NCBI RefSeq assembly: GCF_000425165.1
Contig: NZ_AULG01000017.1
Span: 1-64,000, forward strand
Direction: 5' to 3'
Length of the DNA stretch: 64,000 bases
Source of the DNA: Photobacterium halotolerans DSM 18316
GTDB lineage: Bacteria; Pseudomonadota; Gammaproteobacteria; Enterobacterales; Vibrionaceae
The notes below the pieces were generated by a model. It did no database searches. It saw only the letters and a program-made list of their open reading frames with translations, and was not told the DNA's origin. Position numbers and translations under genes: made by a program. Positions 33,855 to 42,192 of this stretch are shown in pieces (position 1 is the first letter of the stretch; every line of letters begins with the position of its first letter).

Positions 33855-35051
33855 ATGCAAATTGTTGATAAAGCTTCCGCGCTGAAGATCCCCCCGATTT
33901 TACGTTTGGCATTTCGGCCCTTTTTCCTGGCTGCCGGTCTGTTCTCCGTTATTGCAATGTTGATCTGGTCTGGCTTTTGGTCTGGCTTCATGCTGTTCCC
34001 TATGTACGGCAATCCCGTGTGGTGGCACAGTCATGAAATGCTGTTTGGGTTTACCGGTGCGGTGATTGTCGGATTTCTGCTGACTGCAGTACAAAACTGG
34101 ACGGGTATTCCTGGTATCAGCGGCTGGAAGCTGGGGCTGGTGTTTGCAATATGGCTGATTGCGAGAGTGTCGCTGCTGGTTATGGCTCCCCATCCAGCCT
34201 GGATGATACTTGACCTGCTGTGGCTGGCTATGGCGCTCCTTTTCCTGGCGATACCTGTAATCCAGACTCGCCAATGGCGAAATGTGCTTTTTCTGCCAGT
34301 ACTATTTTTGTTGTTGTTCCTGAATGCTCGTATGCATGGAATAGTGCTGGGTTGGAACCATGTTCCACTGAGTACTGTGGCATTGCAAACGACCTTGTTG
34401 ATTGCTGTGCTGATGACTGTCATGGGGGGCCGTGTTATCCCATTCTTTACGGCGCGTGGTACACAAACTGAACCCATCACACGTATACCCTGGCGTGAAC
34501 ATGTAGCTTTGTGGCCCATGTGGGCTGTTTTCCTGTCATCATTACTGATCTCATCCGGGCAACCATCAATGTGGTTTGGCGGCTTATGTCTGTTTGCGGC
34601 ATTGGCACAAATTCCGCGTCTGGTGCGTTGGCGAACGAGCAGAACGTTCAGCATTCCATTGTTGTGGATGCTTCATTTAGCCTATTACTTTACTGTTTTG
34701 GGAGTGTTCCTGTCAGGTATCAGTCAGGTTTATCCTCAGCAATTAGCCTACAGTATTTCACTGCATGTCATAACAGTGGGTGGTATAGGAGGCATGATAC
34801 TGGCGATGGTTGTCAGGGTCTCATTAGGTCATACCGGCAGGGTACTGCAGACAGGGAAGCGGATTCTGGCCGCTTTTGTCATTCTGTTTATAGCTGTGTT
34901 AGTCAGGACTTTACTGATAGTGATGTTTCCGGGACTAACGCAATACGCCTATATACTGTCCGCATTACTGTGGGCGGTATCCTTTGGGATATTTTGTATT
35001 GTGTTCTGGCCGATACTCACTCAGGCTCGTGCTGACGGGCATCCGGGCTAG
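33855..35051 (+). CDS. nnrS: NnrS-family haem-copper membrane protein
   Basis: 398 residues with about twelve membrane helices. The family N-terminus LRLAFRPFFLAAGLFSVIAMLIW and the block NPVWWHSHEMLFGFTGAVIVGFLLTAVQNWTG are clear, as are GGRVIPFFTARG and HVITVGGIGGMILAMVVRVSLGHTGR. NnrS relieves nitric-oxide stress. Conserved histidines in these blocks probably bind haem and copper. The ATG at 33855 is used because it starts just before the family-conserved helix; the longer frame from 33771 adds a hydrophobic leader without a ribosome site. No NsrR or FNR box was recognised. Confidence 0.9.
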   Translation: MQIVDKASALKIPPILRLAFRPFFLAAGLFSVIAMLIWSGFWSGFMLFPMYGNPVWWHSHEMLFGFTGAVIVGFLLTAVQNWTGIPGISGWKLGLVFAIWLIARVSLLVMAPHPAWMILDLLWLAMALLFLAIPVIQTRQWRNVLFLPVLFLLLFLNARMHGIVLGWNHVPLSTVALQTTLLIAVLMTVMGGRVIPFFTARGTQTEPITRIPWREHVALWPMWAVFLSSLLISSGQPSMWFGGLCLFAALAQIPRLVRWRTSRTFSIPLLWMLHLAYYFTVLGVFLSGISQVYPQQLAYSISLHVITVGGIGGMILAMVVRVSLGHTGRVLQTGKRILAAFVILFIAVLVRTLLIVMFPGLTQYAYILSALLWAVSFGIFCIVFWPILTQARADGHPG

Positions 35052-35129
35052 GGCTTTTGAATTATCAATGACAGGCTGATAAAGAGCCGTTAGAATGGCC
35101 TCCCTATCAAGAAGTATACAGGGTTCGTT

Positions 35130-35288
35130 ATGTTTGGTGATTCGTCAATTTCTTTAACTCACGAAGAGCAGCAAGAAGCGGCAGAGCGAATTCATGAGCT
35201 GATGGCGCAAGGCATCAGCAGTGGAGAGGCAATTCAAATTGTTGCTGAACAGATCCGCCAGAGCAAGAGTGCGGATAAGAGTCAGTAA
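35130..35288 (+). CDS. yoaH: YoaH family protein
   Basis: 52 residues, [20 protein letters not shown] then [22 protein letters not shown]. This closely follows E. coli YoaH ([21 protein letters not shown]...). The family (UPF0181) has no assigned function. It sits 78 bp after nnrS and ends at the shared terminator with nadE. Confidence 0.88.
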   Translation: MFGDSSISLTHEEQQEAAERIHELMAQGISSGEAIQIVAEQIRQSKSADKSQ

Positions 35289-35310
35289 TTATTACAGTCA
35301 GACTCACAGA

Positions 35311-35344
35311 AAGGGCTTTGCATTAACGCAAAGCCCTTTTACTT
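35311..35344. terminator. Bidirectional terminator between yoaH and nadE
   Basis: AAAGGGCTTTG / CAAAGCCCTTTT stem with loop CATTAACG, flanked by A-rich and T-rich tracts, serving converging genes. Confidence 0.9.
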
Positions 35345-35360
35345 TTTAGCGACGGTTCGC

Positions 35361-36197
35361 TTAATCCTGATCGTAGATGGTCGGGATTGGCTGTCGTTTA
35401 TGCTGAGTGGCTTTATAAATACCGATCAGCTTCTCCTTCACAGAATCACTGACTGCTTTGCCTTCAAGAAAATCATCGATTTCGTCGTAAGTCAGCTGTA
35501 GTGCCTCTTCGTCCGTCTTTTGGGGTGTCAGGCATTCAAGATCGGCCGTTGGCACTTTGTGAACAAGCTCTTGCGGTGCGCCAAGGTAATCTGCAATTTG
35601 TCGTACCTGGCGTTTACTCAGACCAAACAGTGGGGCTAAATCACAAGCGCCGTCACCCCATTTGGTATAAAAACCGGTAATATTCTCTGCCGAGTGATCG
35701 GTTCCCAGAACAAGCCCGCCGACCAGACCGGCGATCTCATACTGTGCCACCATGCGGGTACGCGCTTTAACATTTCCTTTAACAAAATCGACTTTACTAT
35801 CATCTTGCGGAATAAGGCCGGTGCCGCTCAGTGCATCCAGTGTGGCAGCATGTGTTCCATCGACGCCTGGCTTAATATTGACCGATACTGAATGAGTCGG
35901 ACGGATGAATTGTAATGCCAGCTGGGCTTCGTCTTCATCTTGTTGCTGGCCATAGGGCAAACGAACGGCAATGAACTGATAGTCTTCAGATGCTGACTCA
36001 GCATTCAGGCCATCCACCGCCAGTTGAGCCAACCGGCCGCAGGTAGTGGAATCAACCCCACCACTGATACCCAGCACTAAAGACCTGCAATGCGCTTGTT
36101 TTAGCTTGTTTTGAATAAAAGCAACGCGACGCTGAACTTCAAATTCAGCGTCTATCACTGGGAGTACCTGCATTTCTGCACGGATAAGCTGTTCCAT
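35361..36197 (-). CDS. nadE: NH3-dependent NAD+ synthetase
   Basis: 278 residues. The last step of NAD synthesis, amidating deamido-NAD with ATP and ammonia. The PP-loop is [21 protein letters not shown] at about 42-62; further marks are [54 protein letters not shown] and [31 protein letters not shown]. It lacks a glutaminase domain. ATG 36197 with GAGGA upstream gives the E. coli-like length. It is divergent from an NMN adenylyltransferase gene, so the last two NAD steps flank one promoter region. Confidence 0.96.
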   Translation of the reverse strand: MEQLIRAEMQVLPVIDAEFEVQRRVAFIQNKLKQAHCRSLVLGISGGVDSTTCGRLAQLAVDGLNAESASEDYQFIAVRLPYGQQQDEDEAQLALQFIRPTHSVSVNIKPGVDGTHAATLDALSGTGLIPQDDSKVDFVKGNVKARTRMVAQYEIAGLVGGLVLGTDHSAENITGFYTKWGDGACDLAPLFGLSKRQVRQIADYLGAPQELVHKVPTADLECLTPQKTDEEALQLTYDEIDDFLEGKAVSDSVKEKLIGIYKATQHKRQPIPTIYDQD

Positions 36198-36377
36198 GAC
36201 ATGAATCCTCTGTGCTTTGACCAATTTCTGGACATTCAATACCGAATACTGGTGAAAGCGGTAAAATGTATTAAACCTTTTACGAAATCATGCGATAACT
36301 CTTAAGTAGGATCAATGCTGATTGAGAAAGAAATTGGTATTTTTATTTTGTTCAGAGGGGAAAGAGGCAACAGGAGT

Positions 36378-36908
36378 ATGGCAAAAAAGATCGCAGTATT
36401 TGGCAGCGCATTTAATCCTCCCAGTTTAGGGCATAAATCTGTGCTGGAACGGCTGTCCCATTTTGATCAAGTTTTACTGGTTCCCAGTTATTCTCATGCC
36501 TGGGGAAAAGTCATGCTTAATTATGACTCTCGTTGCACTATGGTTGCTGCTTTTATCGCAGATTTAAATTTTGCCAATTTATCTCTTTGTCGAATAGAGG
36601 AAGCAATCTCACAAAATGGTAAACCAGTGACTACCTATGATGTCATGTGCTCCCTGCAAAATGAACATCAGAGCGCAGAGCTGACTTTTGTTGTCGGGCC
36701 TGATAATTTTTTAAATTTTTCAAAGTTCTATCGCGCTAAAGACATCTTAAGTCATTGGCAGGTTCTCAGCTGCCCTGAAACGGTTCCCATTCGGAGTACT
36801 GATATTCGTGATAATATTGTCAAAAACAGGCCAATTTCACATTTAACAACCCCCGGTGTCGCTAGAATAATAACCTCAGAGCATTTTTATGTTGCTGGTG
36901 ATGGTTAA
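36378..36908 (+). CDS. Nicotinate/nicotinamide mononucleotide adenylyltransferase
   Basis: 176 residues, nucleotidyltransferase fold. The ATP site is AVFGSAFNPPSLGHKSVLERL (GxFxPxxxGH), then VPSYSHAWGK, TFVVGPDNFLNF and the C-terminal RSTDIRDNI (the ISSTxIR element). It adenylylates NMN or NaMN to give NAD or its deamido form. The protein is shorter than E. coli NadD (213) and may be a second, NadD-like paralogue. ATG 36378 with CAGGAG upstream. It is divergent from nadE. Confidence 0.85.
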   Translation: MAKKIAVFGSAFNPPSLGHKSVLERLSHFDQVLLVPSYSHAWGKVMLNYDSRCTMVAAFIADLNFANLSLCRIEEAISQNGKPVTTYDVMCSLQNEHQSAELTFVVGPDNFLNFSKFYRAKDILSHWQVLSCPETVPIRSTDIRDNIVKNRPISHLTTPGVARIITSEHFYVAGDG

Positions 36909-36975
36909 AAATAAACCAGTCAGTATTTCTGTCGCCTATAAGCTTAAAGTCCGGAAAATATATTAAGGGTGTTTC

Positions 36976-37524
36976 GTGAATCGGGTTATTCGAAAATTAC
37001 ATGTTGCTCTTTTGCAGATCGGGCTGTTGTCTTTTTCGTATTCTGCATCCGCTTTACCTTGCCACTTTTATAGCCAGAAACAGCTGAAAAACTTGTCAGA
37101 AGATGACAGAGGCGCTTACTTACTGACCTGTTTTCAGCCCCTGACGGCAGGAAGAGGGGGGGCATATTCTACTCAATTTGTGCCATCAGCCGAAGACAGT
37201 ATGCGCTGGGATGAAGCTGAGAGCCACCATGAAAAAGACGTATCTTTTTGGGATGACTGGCACTCTGATTCCGGTGGTCCAATGCTGAAAGATAACTCAT
37301 CGTCCACTTTCTATGGTCTGGGTTTGTGGCTACCCAAAAAATATGAAGGTTTGGATATCATGACGCTGCAAGATGCCAAAGAATGGGTCATGAAACACGG
37401 TGTCATGATGAGTTTTGGACTGGGTTCAGAAGACGGTCAATCTACCAAGTACCGAATTGATTACATGTGGCATGAAGATGAGCGGGATGGCGTCATGCTG
37501 CAGGTAGATATCCCGCTTAAGTAA
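36976..37524 (+). CDS. Secreted protein of unknown family
   Basis: 182 residues starting at GTG with AAGGG seven bases upstream. A signal peptide (about 1-26, ending SASA) is followed by LPCHFYSQKQLKNLSEDDRGAYLLTCFQPL with two cysteines that may pair. The middle is rich in D, W and H (DEAESHHEKDVSFWDDWHSDSGGPML), then FYGLGLWLPKKYEGLDIMTLQDAKEWVMKHGVMMSFGLG. I do not recognise the family. It is probably periplasmic or outer-membrane associated. The DSGGP string recalls trypsin-like proteases, but no catalytic triad context is present. Confidence 0.65.
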   Translation: MNRVIRKLHVALLQIGLLSFSYSASALPCHFYSQKQLKNLSEDDRGAYLLTCFQPLTAGRGGAYSTQFVPSAEDSMRWDEAESHHEKDVSFWDDWHSDSGGPMLKDNSSSTFYGLGLWLPKKYEGLDIMTLQDAKEWVMKHGVMMSFGLGSEDGQSTKYRIDYMWHEDERDGVMLQVDIPLK

Positions 37525-37541
37525 CAGTCGTTTTTATACTT

Positions 37542-37591
37542 ACCCGGCAATCTGTAACCAGCTACCTGTAATAGATAGCCGGGTGTTTTTG
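37542..37591 (+). terminator. Probable terminator
   Basis: ACCCGGC / GCCGGGT arms with a long 29 nt loop, followed by GTTTTTGTG, after the secreted-protein gene and convergent with the AraC-like gene. Confidence 0.5.
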
Positions 37592-37609
37592 TGAGGCCAA
37601 GCCGAAGCT

Positions 37610-38299
37610 TTAGAATTGGTAGTCAGCAAGAGTTTGGCCAAGTGCTTGCAAATGGTCTAATTGGTATTCAAGTTCATTGGCAACCTGCTCAGCATTCCTT
37701 CCGGATCGGGAGAGTCTGATGGCTTCACGGACGATAAGACAGGCTTCAAGCTCACGTACGCTCATCCCCAGAATGGCTTCGATTGATGAGAAGCCGTCAT
37801 CAGAGGCAGGTGATTGCCTTTCAAGTAGTTTTTTCAGCACCGATTGCAGTTTGCCAGGAAGAGCAGGACAAATTTGTTGTGTTACAGGTGAAAACTTCGC
37901 CGTTTGATCAACAATGACTGCGAGTATCCGTCCTGCAGGGCTATGATTGGTTTGAGATTGCGCTTGAGATTGCGCTTGAGTTTGGTTCAGCTCTTGCAGC
38001 AAAGCGTTCAGAAGTGGTGTAACAGTGACAAAACCTGCTTGCTGACATAGCGGTTGCTGAAGGCGGGCCGAGAAATTAACCATGTTATAACGACAACCCG
38101 GTAATACAGTTAAAGCATGAAGGCATTCGAAGGGTACCCAAAATCCACTACCTGCGGTTAAAACGAACTCATGTTTGCCCAGCCGTAACAGGGCGGCACC
38201 TGTATTGACAGTAATAAGGTACGCGGTAACATTTTTTCTGCGAGCGCCCACGGCCAGCAGGGATTGTTCAACCTTTGTATATTCAATTGCCTGGTTCAT
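37610..38299 (-). CDS. AraC-like regulator with degenerate C-terminus
   Basis: 229 residues. The N-terminal part is a cupin-like sensor (ARRKNVTAYLITVNTGAALLRLGKHEFVLTAGSGFWVPFECLHALTVLPGCRYNMVNFSARL), as in AraC-family regulators. The C-terminal ~90 residues resemble an AraC helix-turn-helix region only weakly (SSIEAILGMSVRELEACLIVREAIRLSRSGRNAEQVANELEYQL) and the second helix-turn-helix seems eroded. A short tandem repeat encodes QAQSQAQSQ near residue 115 in the linker (12-bp units at about 37962-37985). ATG 38299 has GAGGA upstream. DNA binding is uncertain. Confidence 0.65.
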   Translation of the reverse strand: MNQAIEYTKVEQSLLAVGARRKNVTAYLITVNTGAALLRLGKHEFVLTAGSGFWVPFECLHALTVLPGCRYNMVNFSARLQQPLCQQAGFVTVTPLLNALLQELNQTQAQSQAQSQTNHSPAGRILAVIVDQTAKFSPVTQQICPALPGKLQSVLKKLLERQSPASDDGFSSIEAILGMSVRELEACLIVREAIRLSRSGRNAEQVANELEYQLDHLQALGQTLADYQF

Positions 38300-38493
38300 G
38301 TAGTTCCTCTGAGTCAAAGCCCGCACATAGTGTTCGGTTTTACCTCCGGGGTCAAGATGCTCAGAGTCGGGTTAAGTAGGAAGAAACTTTGCTGATCAGA
38401 CCTCCAACCATTAAACTGTTTGGGGTCGATCATTGGGTAATCCATCAAATCTGCGTAGAATGGCGCGATTTTAAAATTAGATGAAGCAACATA

Positions 38494-39603
38494 GTGCAAA
38501 CAAATAACGATATTTATAAAGATATACGCCCCTACAATGACGATGAAGTCAGTGGTGCGATTCAACGCTTAATCAATGATGACGAATTCATCAATGCTAT
38601 CCTCAACTACCGGTTTGCACAGCTATCTGGTGTGTTTGGCTGGCTGTTGCGTCCATTGATAAAACGCTTTCTTGTCCGTAAATGGTCAAGTGTTAAGACG
38701 GTAGAAGACGTTCAGCTACAAGTTGCCAAGTATATGGCTGCGACCATAGAACATTCTTGTGACGGCGTCACACATTCTGGTTTAGATAAACTGGACCCCA
38801 ATAAAGCGTATCTTTTCATCTCCAATCACAGAGATATCGCTATGGATCCGGCTATGGTGAACTGGTGCCTTTACCACAATAACCTGAACACAGTCCGTAT
38901 CGCTATCGGTGACAATCTTCTGAAGAAGCCCTGTGCGACAGAGCTGATGCGTTTAAACAAAAGCTTTATTGTGAAACGTTCAGTGAAAGCGCCGCGTGAA
39001 ATGATGAAAGCACTGGGTCTGCTGTCAGATTATATTGCCAACTCTATCGAAACAGGTCACTCGATCTGGATTGCTCAGAAAGAAGGGCGTGCGAAAGACG
39101 GAAACGACAAGACGGATCCAGCATTGCTGAAAATGTTTTACATGGAAGGGCGCAAGCGGAAACAGTCTTTTGCCGAGTTCATGACTCAGCTCAATATTGT
39201 GCCTGTGGCCATTTCTTATGAGAATGATCCCTGCGATTTAGCCAAGGCTAACGAACTGAATGCCAAGCAGACAACGGGCAGCTATGAGAAAGGCGAGTTT
39301 GAAGATATCGAAAGCATTGTACAGGGCATAGTCGGAGAAAAACGACGTGTTCATGTGAGCTTTGGTGATGTGATAGAGCAACCGTTTGAAACCCCGGAGC
39401 AACTGGCTGAAGAAATCGACCGTCAGATAACGGGTATTTATCACTTATTCCCTGCAAATTACATTGCTGCCGGCATTAAAGACGATTCCGTCACTGAAAG
39501 TGAAGAAGCGAAGTTTAACAGTAAACTGGCTTCTCAACCGGAAGGCGTGGCGGAGATCATCAAGAAAATGTATGCCTTCCCGGCGTTGAAAAAACTGGGA
39601 TAA
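38494..39603 (+). CDS. PlsC-like 1-acyl-glycerol-3-phosphate acyltransferase family
   Basis: 369 residues. The acyltransferase core has FISNHRDIAMDPAMVNW (motif I), MRLNKSFIVKRSVKAPREMMKALGLLSDYI and HSIWIAQKEGRAKDGNDKTDP (the EGxR-type motif III). In motif I the aspartate follows the histidine by six positions rather than the usual five, as in a divergent subgroup I recall from other bacteria. There is no strong membrane segment, so it is probably peripheral. The start is GTG 38494 without an obvious ribosome site. Substrate and place in lipid synthesis are inferred. Confidence 0.8.
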   Translation: MQTNNDIYKDIRPYNDDEVSGAIQRLINDDEFINAILNYRFAQLSGVFGWLLRPLIKRFLVRKWSSVKTVEDVQLQVAKYMAATIEHSCDGVTHSGLDKLDPNKAYLFISNHRDIAMDPAMVNWCLYHNNLNTVRIAIGDNLLKKPCATELMRLNKSFIVKRSVKAPREMMKALGLLSDYIANSIETGHSIWIAQKEGRAKDGNDKTDPALLKMFYMEGRKRKQSFAEFMTQLNIVPVAISYENDPCDLAKANELNAKQTTGSYEKGEFEDIESIVQGIVGEKRRVHVSFGDVIEQPFETPEQLAEEIDRQITGIYHLFPANYIAAGIKDDSVTESEEAKFNSKLASQPEGVAEIIKKMYAFPALKKLG

Positions 39604-39635
39604 CTTGGCATCTTTTCCTGTGAAGGAGCTGTGGT

Positions 39636-40187
39636 TCAGAATTTTCCGTCCTCATCTGAGGCATTCAATGTTCTGACCACAGTCTCTGGCGAAATGACCT
39701 CAACCCGGCTGTTCGACCCGGATGTGGCAGGATCACCGTTGCCCTGGGCAACGACCTGAATACGTTCTTCTGCAATCCCAAACACAGATGCAATATAAAT
39801 GGCTACGCTGAACGCCCGTTCATATGATAACGCCATATTATCTTCTTCATTATCACTCTCTGAACTGTGACCAATGATGATTACGTTACTGTCAGGATGC
39901 TGCCTGAGTCTGACTGCAATGGGATCGATTTTCAGCTGCTCACGTTGCGAAATTTCAAAGCTTCCCGTGTCGAAAAAGACGGTTTCACTGACTTCAGGAA
40001 TTTCCGTAAGGATTGCTTTTGGGGGCGGTGGCGGCTCAGCCACCTCTTCAACTGTTGCCGGCGTGCCGGTTGCTGCTGGCGGCGGTTCAGCTTCTTCCTG
40101 AGTGGCGCAGCCAGCCATAATCAGTAACCCTGATAAAAGTATGATGTGGAGACACTTTTCCCGAATGTAAGCTGAAAGAGTTAACAT
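39636..40187 (-). CDS. OmpA-like peptidoglycan-associated lipoprotein
   Basis: 183 residues. A signal with lipobox LIMAGC (cysteine ~27) is followed by a Pro/Glu-rich linker (AEPPPAATG…VAEPPPPPKA) and an OmpA-like domain (VFFDTGSFEISQREQLKIDPIAVRLRQHPDSNVIIIGHSSE and later NMALSYERAFSVAIYI…GNGDPATSGSNSRVEV). It resembles Pal-type proteins that bind diaminopimelate in peptidoglycan, with a shortened final part. Outer-membrane anchored by inference. It converges with the acyltransferase gene. Confidence 0.85.
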   Translation of the reverse strand: MLTLSAYIREKCLHIILLSGLLIMAGCATQEEAEPPPAATGTPATVEEVAEPPPPPKAILTEIPEVSETVFFDTGSFEISQREQLKIDPIAVRLRQHPDSNVIIIGHSSESDNEEDNMALSYERAFSVAIYIASVFGIAEERIQVVAQGNGDPATSGSNSRVEVISPETVVRTLNASDEDGKF

Positions 40188-40274
40188 GGCTGCTCACCTG
40201 TAAGAACTACCTATAGGTGTAGAACAGTAAGTCAGGTTCCTCAACTGCAGTTCTAAGACGTGGCAGCACAGCGA

Positions 40275-41189
40275 CTACTGCCGAGGCTGGAAGGGATGGC
40301 TGGTCATCCATTCCGCCATAAAGTCGATAAAGGCTCTTACTTTGGGGGCCAGGTACTTGTGACGCGGATAGACAGCGTACATGGGCAGCGCTAATTCTGG
40401 TTTCCAGTCTGCCAATACCTGGGTTAACTGCTGAGTTTCCAATTCATCGTGGATCAGGTAGGTGGCCAGATAGGCGATACCTGCACCTGCCTTTGTCGCC
40501 TCTAAAACGGCCGGGGCATTATTGATTCGGTAGCTGCCTGTGACCCGCACTGACTCTTTTACGTTTTCTTTTGAAAAGTCCCACTGGACATATTTGCGAT
40601 CCCGGCTTTCATAGGTAATGCAATTGTGCTTGCGTAAATCAGCAGGTGTTTTGGGTTTGCCGTGCAGAGCGATATAGTCCGGAGATGCGACAACGATGAA
40701 TTCGCAATCGACGAGTTTTTTCGCAACCATGCCTTCAGGCGGGTGTTCGTGAATGGCCAGCCAGCAATCGAAGCCTTCTTCCAGCAGGTTAGGACGATGA
40801 TCAAAAAGGCTGATTTCCAGTTCAAGTTCAGGATGAGCACGCTGAAAAGCGACCATTGCGGGTGTGATATTGGTGTTCCCAAATGACTGGGCGACACCTA
40901 TTCTGAGTACGCCTTTTATTTCATTTCTATACCCGGCCACCAAGGCTTCTGCTTCTTTTACGGTATCAAGCAGTTGCTGCCCAAATTCGGCATATTGCAG
41001 GCCAATATCAGTGAGGGCAACAGTACGTGTGCTGCGTTGAACCAGTTGACAACCCAGGCGCTCTTCAAGAAATCGAATTTGCTTGCTGACCTGTGATTTA
41101 GAAATGCCAAGGCGCTCAGCGGCACGTGTGAAGTTCTGTTCGTGACTGACAGTGGCCAGGATCACCATTTGTTGCAAATTTTCTAACAT
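40275..41189 (-). CDS. LysR-family transcriptional regulator
   Basis: 304 residues. N-terminal winged helix MVILATVSHEQNFTRAAERLGISKSQVSKQIRFLEERLGCQLVQRSTRTVALTDIG, then a type 2 periplasmic-binding-like effector domain (LRIGVAQSFGNTNITPAMVAFQRAHPELELEISL…). The C-terminal YAVYPRHKYLAPKVRAFIDFMAEW is typical of CrgA-type LysR proteins. ATG 41189 follows an in-frame TTG. The target genes are unknown; 270 bp of upstream DNA should hold its own promoter and there is no divergent partner. Confidence 0.9.
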   Translation of the reverse strand: MLENLQQMVILATVSHEQNFTRAAERLGISKSQVSKQIRFLEERLGCQLVQRSTRTVALTDIGLQYAEFGQQLLDTVKEAEALVAGYRNEIKGVLRIGVAQSFGNTNITPAMVAFQRAHPELELEISLFDHRPNLLEEGFDCWLAIHEHPPEGMVAKKLVDCEFIVVASPDYIALHGKPKTPADLRKHNCITYESRDRKYVQWDFSKENVKESVRVTGSYRINNAPAVLEATKAGAGIAYLATYLIHDELETQQLTQVLADWKPELALPMYAVYPRHKYLAPKVRAFIDFMAEWMTSHPFQPRQ

Positions 41190-41461
41190 CAAGGGGTTAC
41201 CTGTAATGTGTCATACATAAAATAAAATTGTCATACTCAGTCTCACCGTTTGCTAGTGTAAACAATCACAATTTGATTCGGTAGTTATGATCCAGGATTC
41301 ATTGAAAAGAAGCTGATTTTCGCCACTTGAGGCTGGTCGCTAGCCGCTTTTGTCATTCTAACTGGGTACCTTAATGCACTATAACTTATCAACTGTCATC
41401 AAAATAAAAGCACTGATACAACATACATTGCACAGTGCTTACACAACTTCATAAAAGCTTA

Positions 41462-42007
41462 TCAGATTTGAATTACCAGAGAGTGATTTTTGATTTTTAG
41501 CTCTGGTCTGGCCGTTTTCAGAAGAGATTGCTTAAAGTCGTCTTCCTGAAGTTTGTAGACAGGTATCTTCAAGAGATATTGTCCCACGATCTCGATTAAC
41601 GGAGAAAGTACCTGGCTACTGGCAAAAGGACCCAAAGTGTTTGGAGTGATGTCCAGCGATTCTACTTTCAAATTATTCAGGTACACAGCCCCCTCACTTT
41701 TATCGTAATAGGGGATAGCGCTGAAATTGACATTGATAGCCACTTTTTGCTGTGGTTGGCCTTTGATACTGATATCTGCTTTAGATTTTGCTGCGAGATT
41801 AATACGATCTGATGCCGAACGACCAATACCGACTTTGATGTCGTTAAACAGAACATGAGCCTGGACAAATCCGCCAAATCCTACCTTTTGCTCTACACGC
41901 GCCTGTTTATCAAGGTAATTCTGTACTTCTTGTTCCGTAATACTATAGCTGGCACAAGAAGTCAGTAAAACGACAGAAGCAAGGAAACACAGTTTTCTGA
42001 ATATCAT
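41462..42007 (-). CDS. DUF1439 lipoprotein (YceB-like)
   Basis: 181 residues. Signal with lipobox LLTSC (cysteine ~18), then SYSITEQEVQNYLDKQARVEQKVGF and a beta-rich body ending IVGQYLLKIPVYKL and LKIKNHSLVIQI, as in YceB/DUF1439 proteins. These are lipoproteins with a tubular lipid-binding-like fold (inference from family). Function unknown. It lies between the LysR gene and the sigma factor gene, all on the minus strand. Confidence 0.85.
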   Translation of the reverse strand: MIFRKLCFLASVVLLTSCASYSITEQEVQNYLDKQARVEQKVGFGGFVQAHVLFNDIKVGIGRSASDRINLAAKSKADISIKGQPQQKVAINVNFSAIPYYDKSEGAVYLNNLKVESLDITPNTLGPFASSQVLSPLIEIVGQYLLKIPVYKLQEDDFKQSLLKTARPELKIKNHSLVIQI

Positions 42008-42139
42008 GATCTCTACACTGCTAACTGAAAGGGTTAACCCAAATTATGAGTAAAATACAAATCTCTGCCAATCTATTTGGCAATAAGGATTCTTGCTCTA
42101 CAGCCAGGGGAAGGTGTCAGAGTTCTGTCAAATACCACA

Positions 42140-42174
42140 AAAAGAGAAAAGCCTGGTAAGTTACCAGGCTTTAT
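42140..42174 (-). terminator. Terminator of the RpoS-like sigma gene
   Basis: Minus strand AAAGCCTGGTA / TACCAGGCTTTT stem with loop ACT, followed by CTCTTTTTG, just after the sigma factor stop. Confidence 0.85.
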
Positions 42175-42192
42175 CGATGTAAAAACTGTCAA

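Noticed and set aside
34031..34654. 207-codon reverse frame inside nnrS
   Set aside because: Antisense to conserved NnrS helices; composition is typical of a shadow frame (His/Arg/Ser-rich, no ribosome site).
37180..37310. DSGGP string in the secreted protein, suggesting a trypsin-like protease
   Set aside because: No His or Asp triad motifs in the right places, and the protein is too short for that fold.
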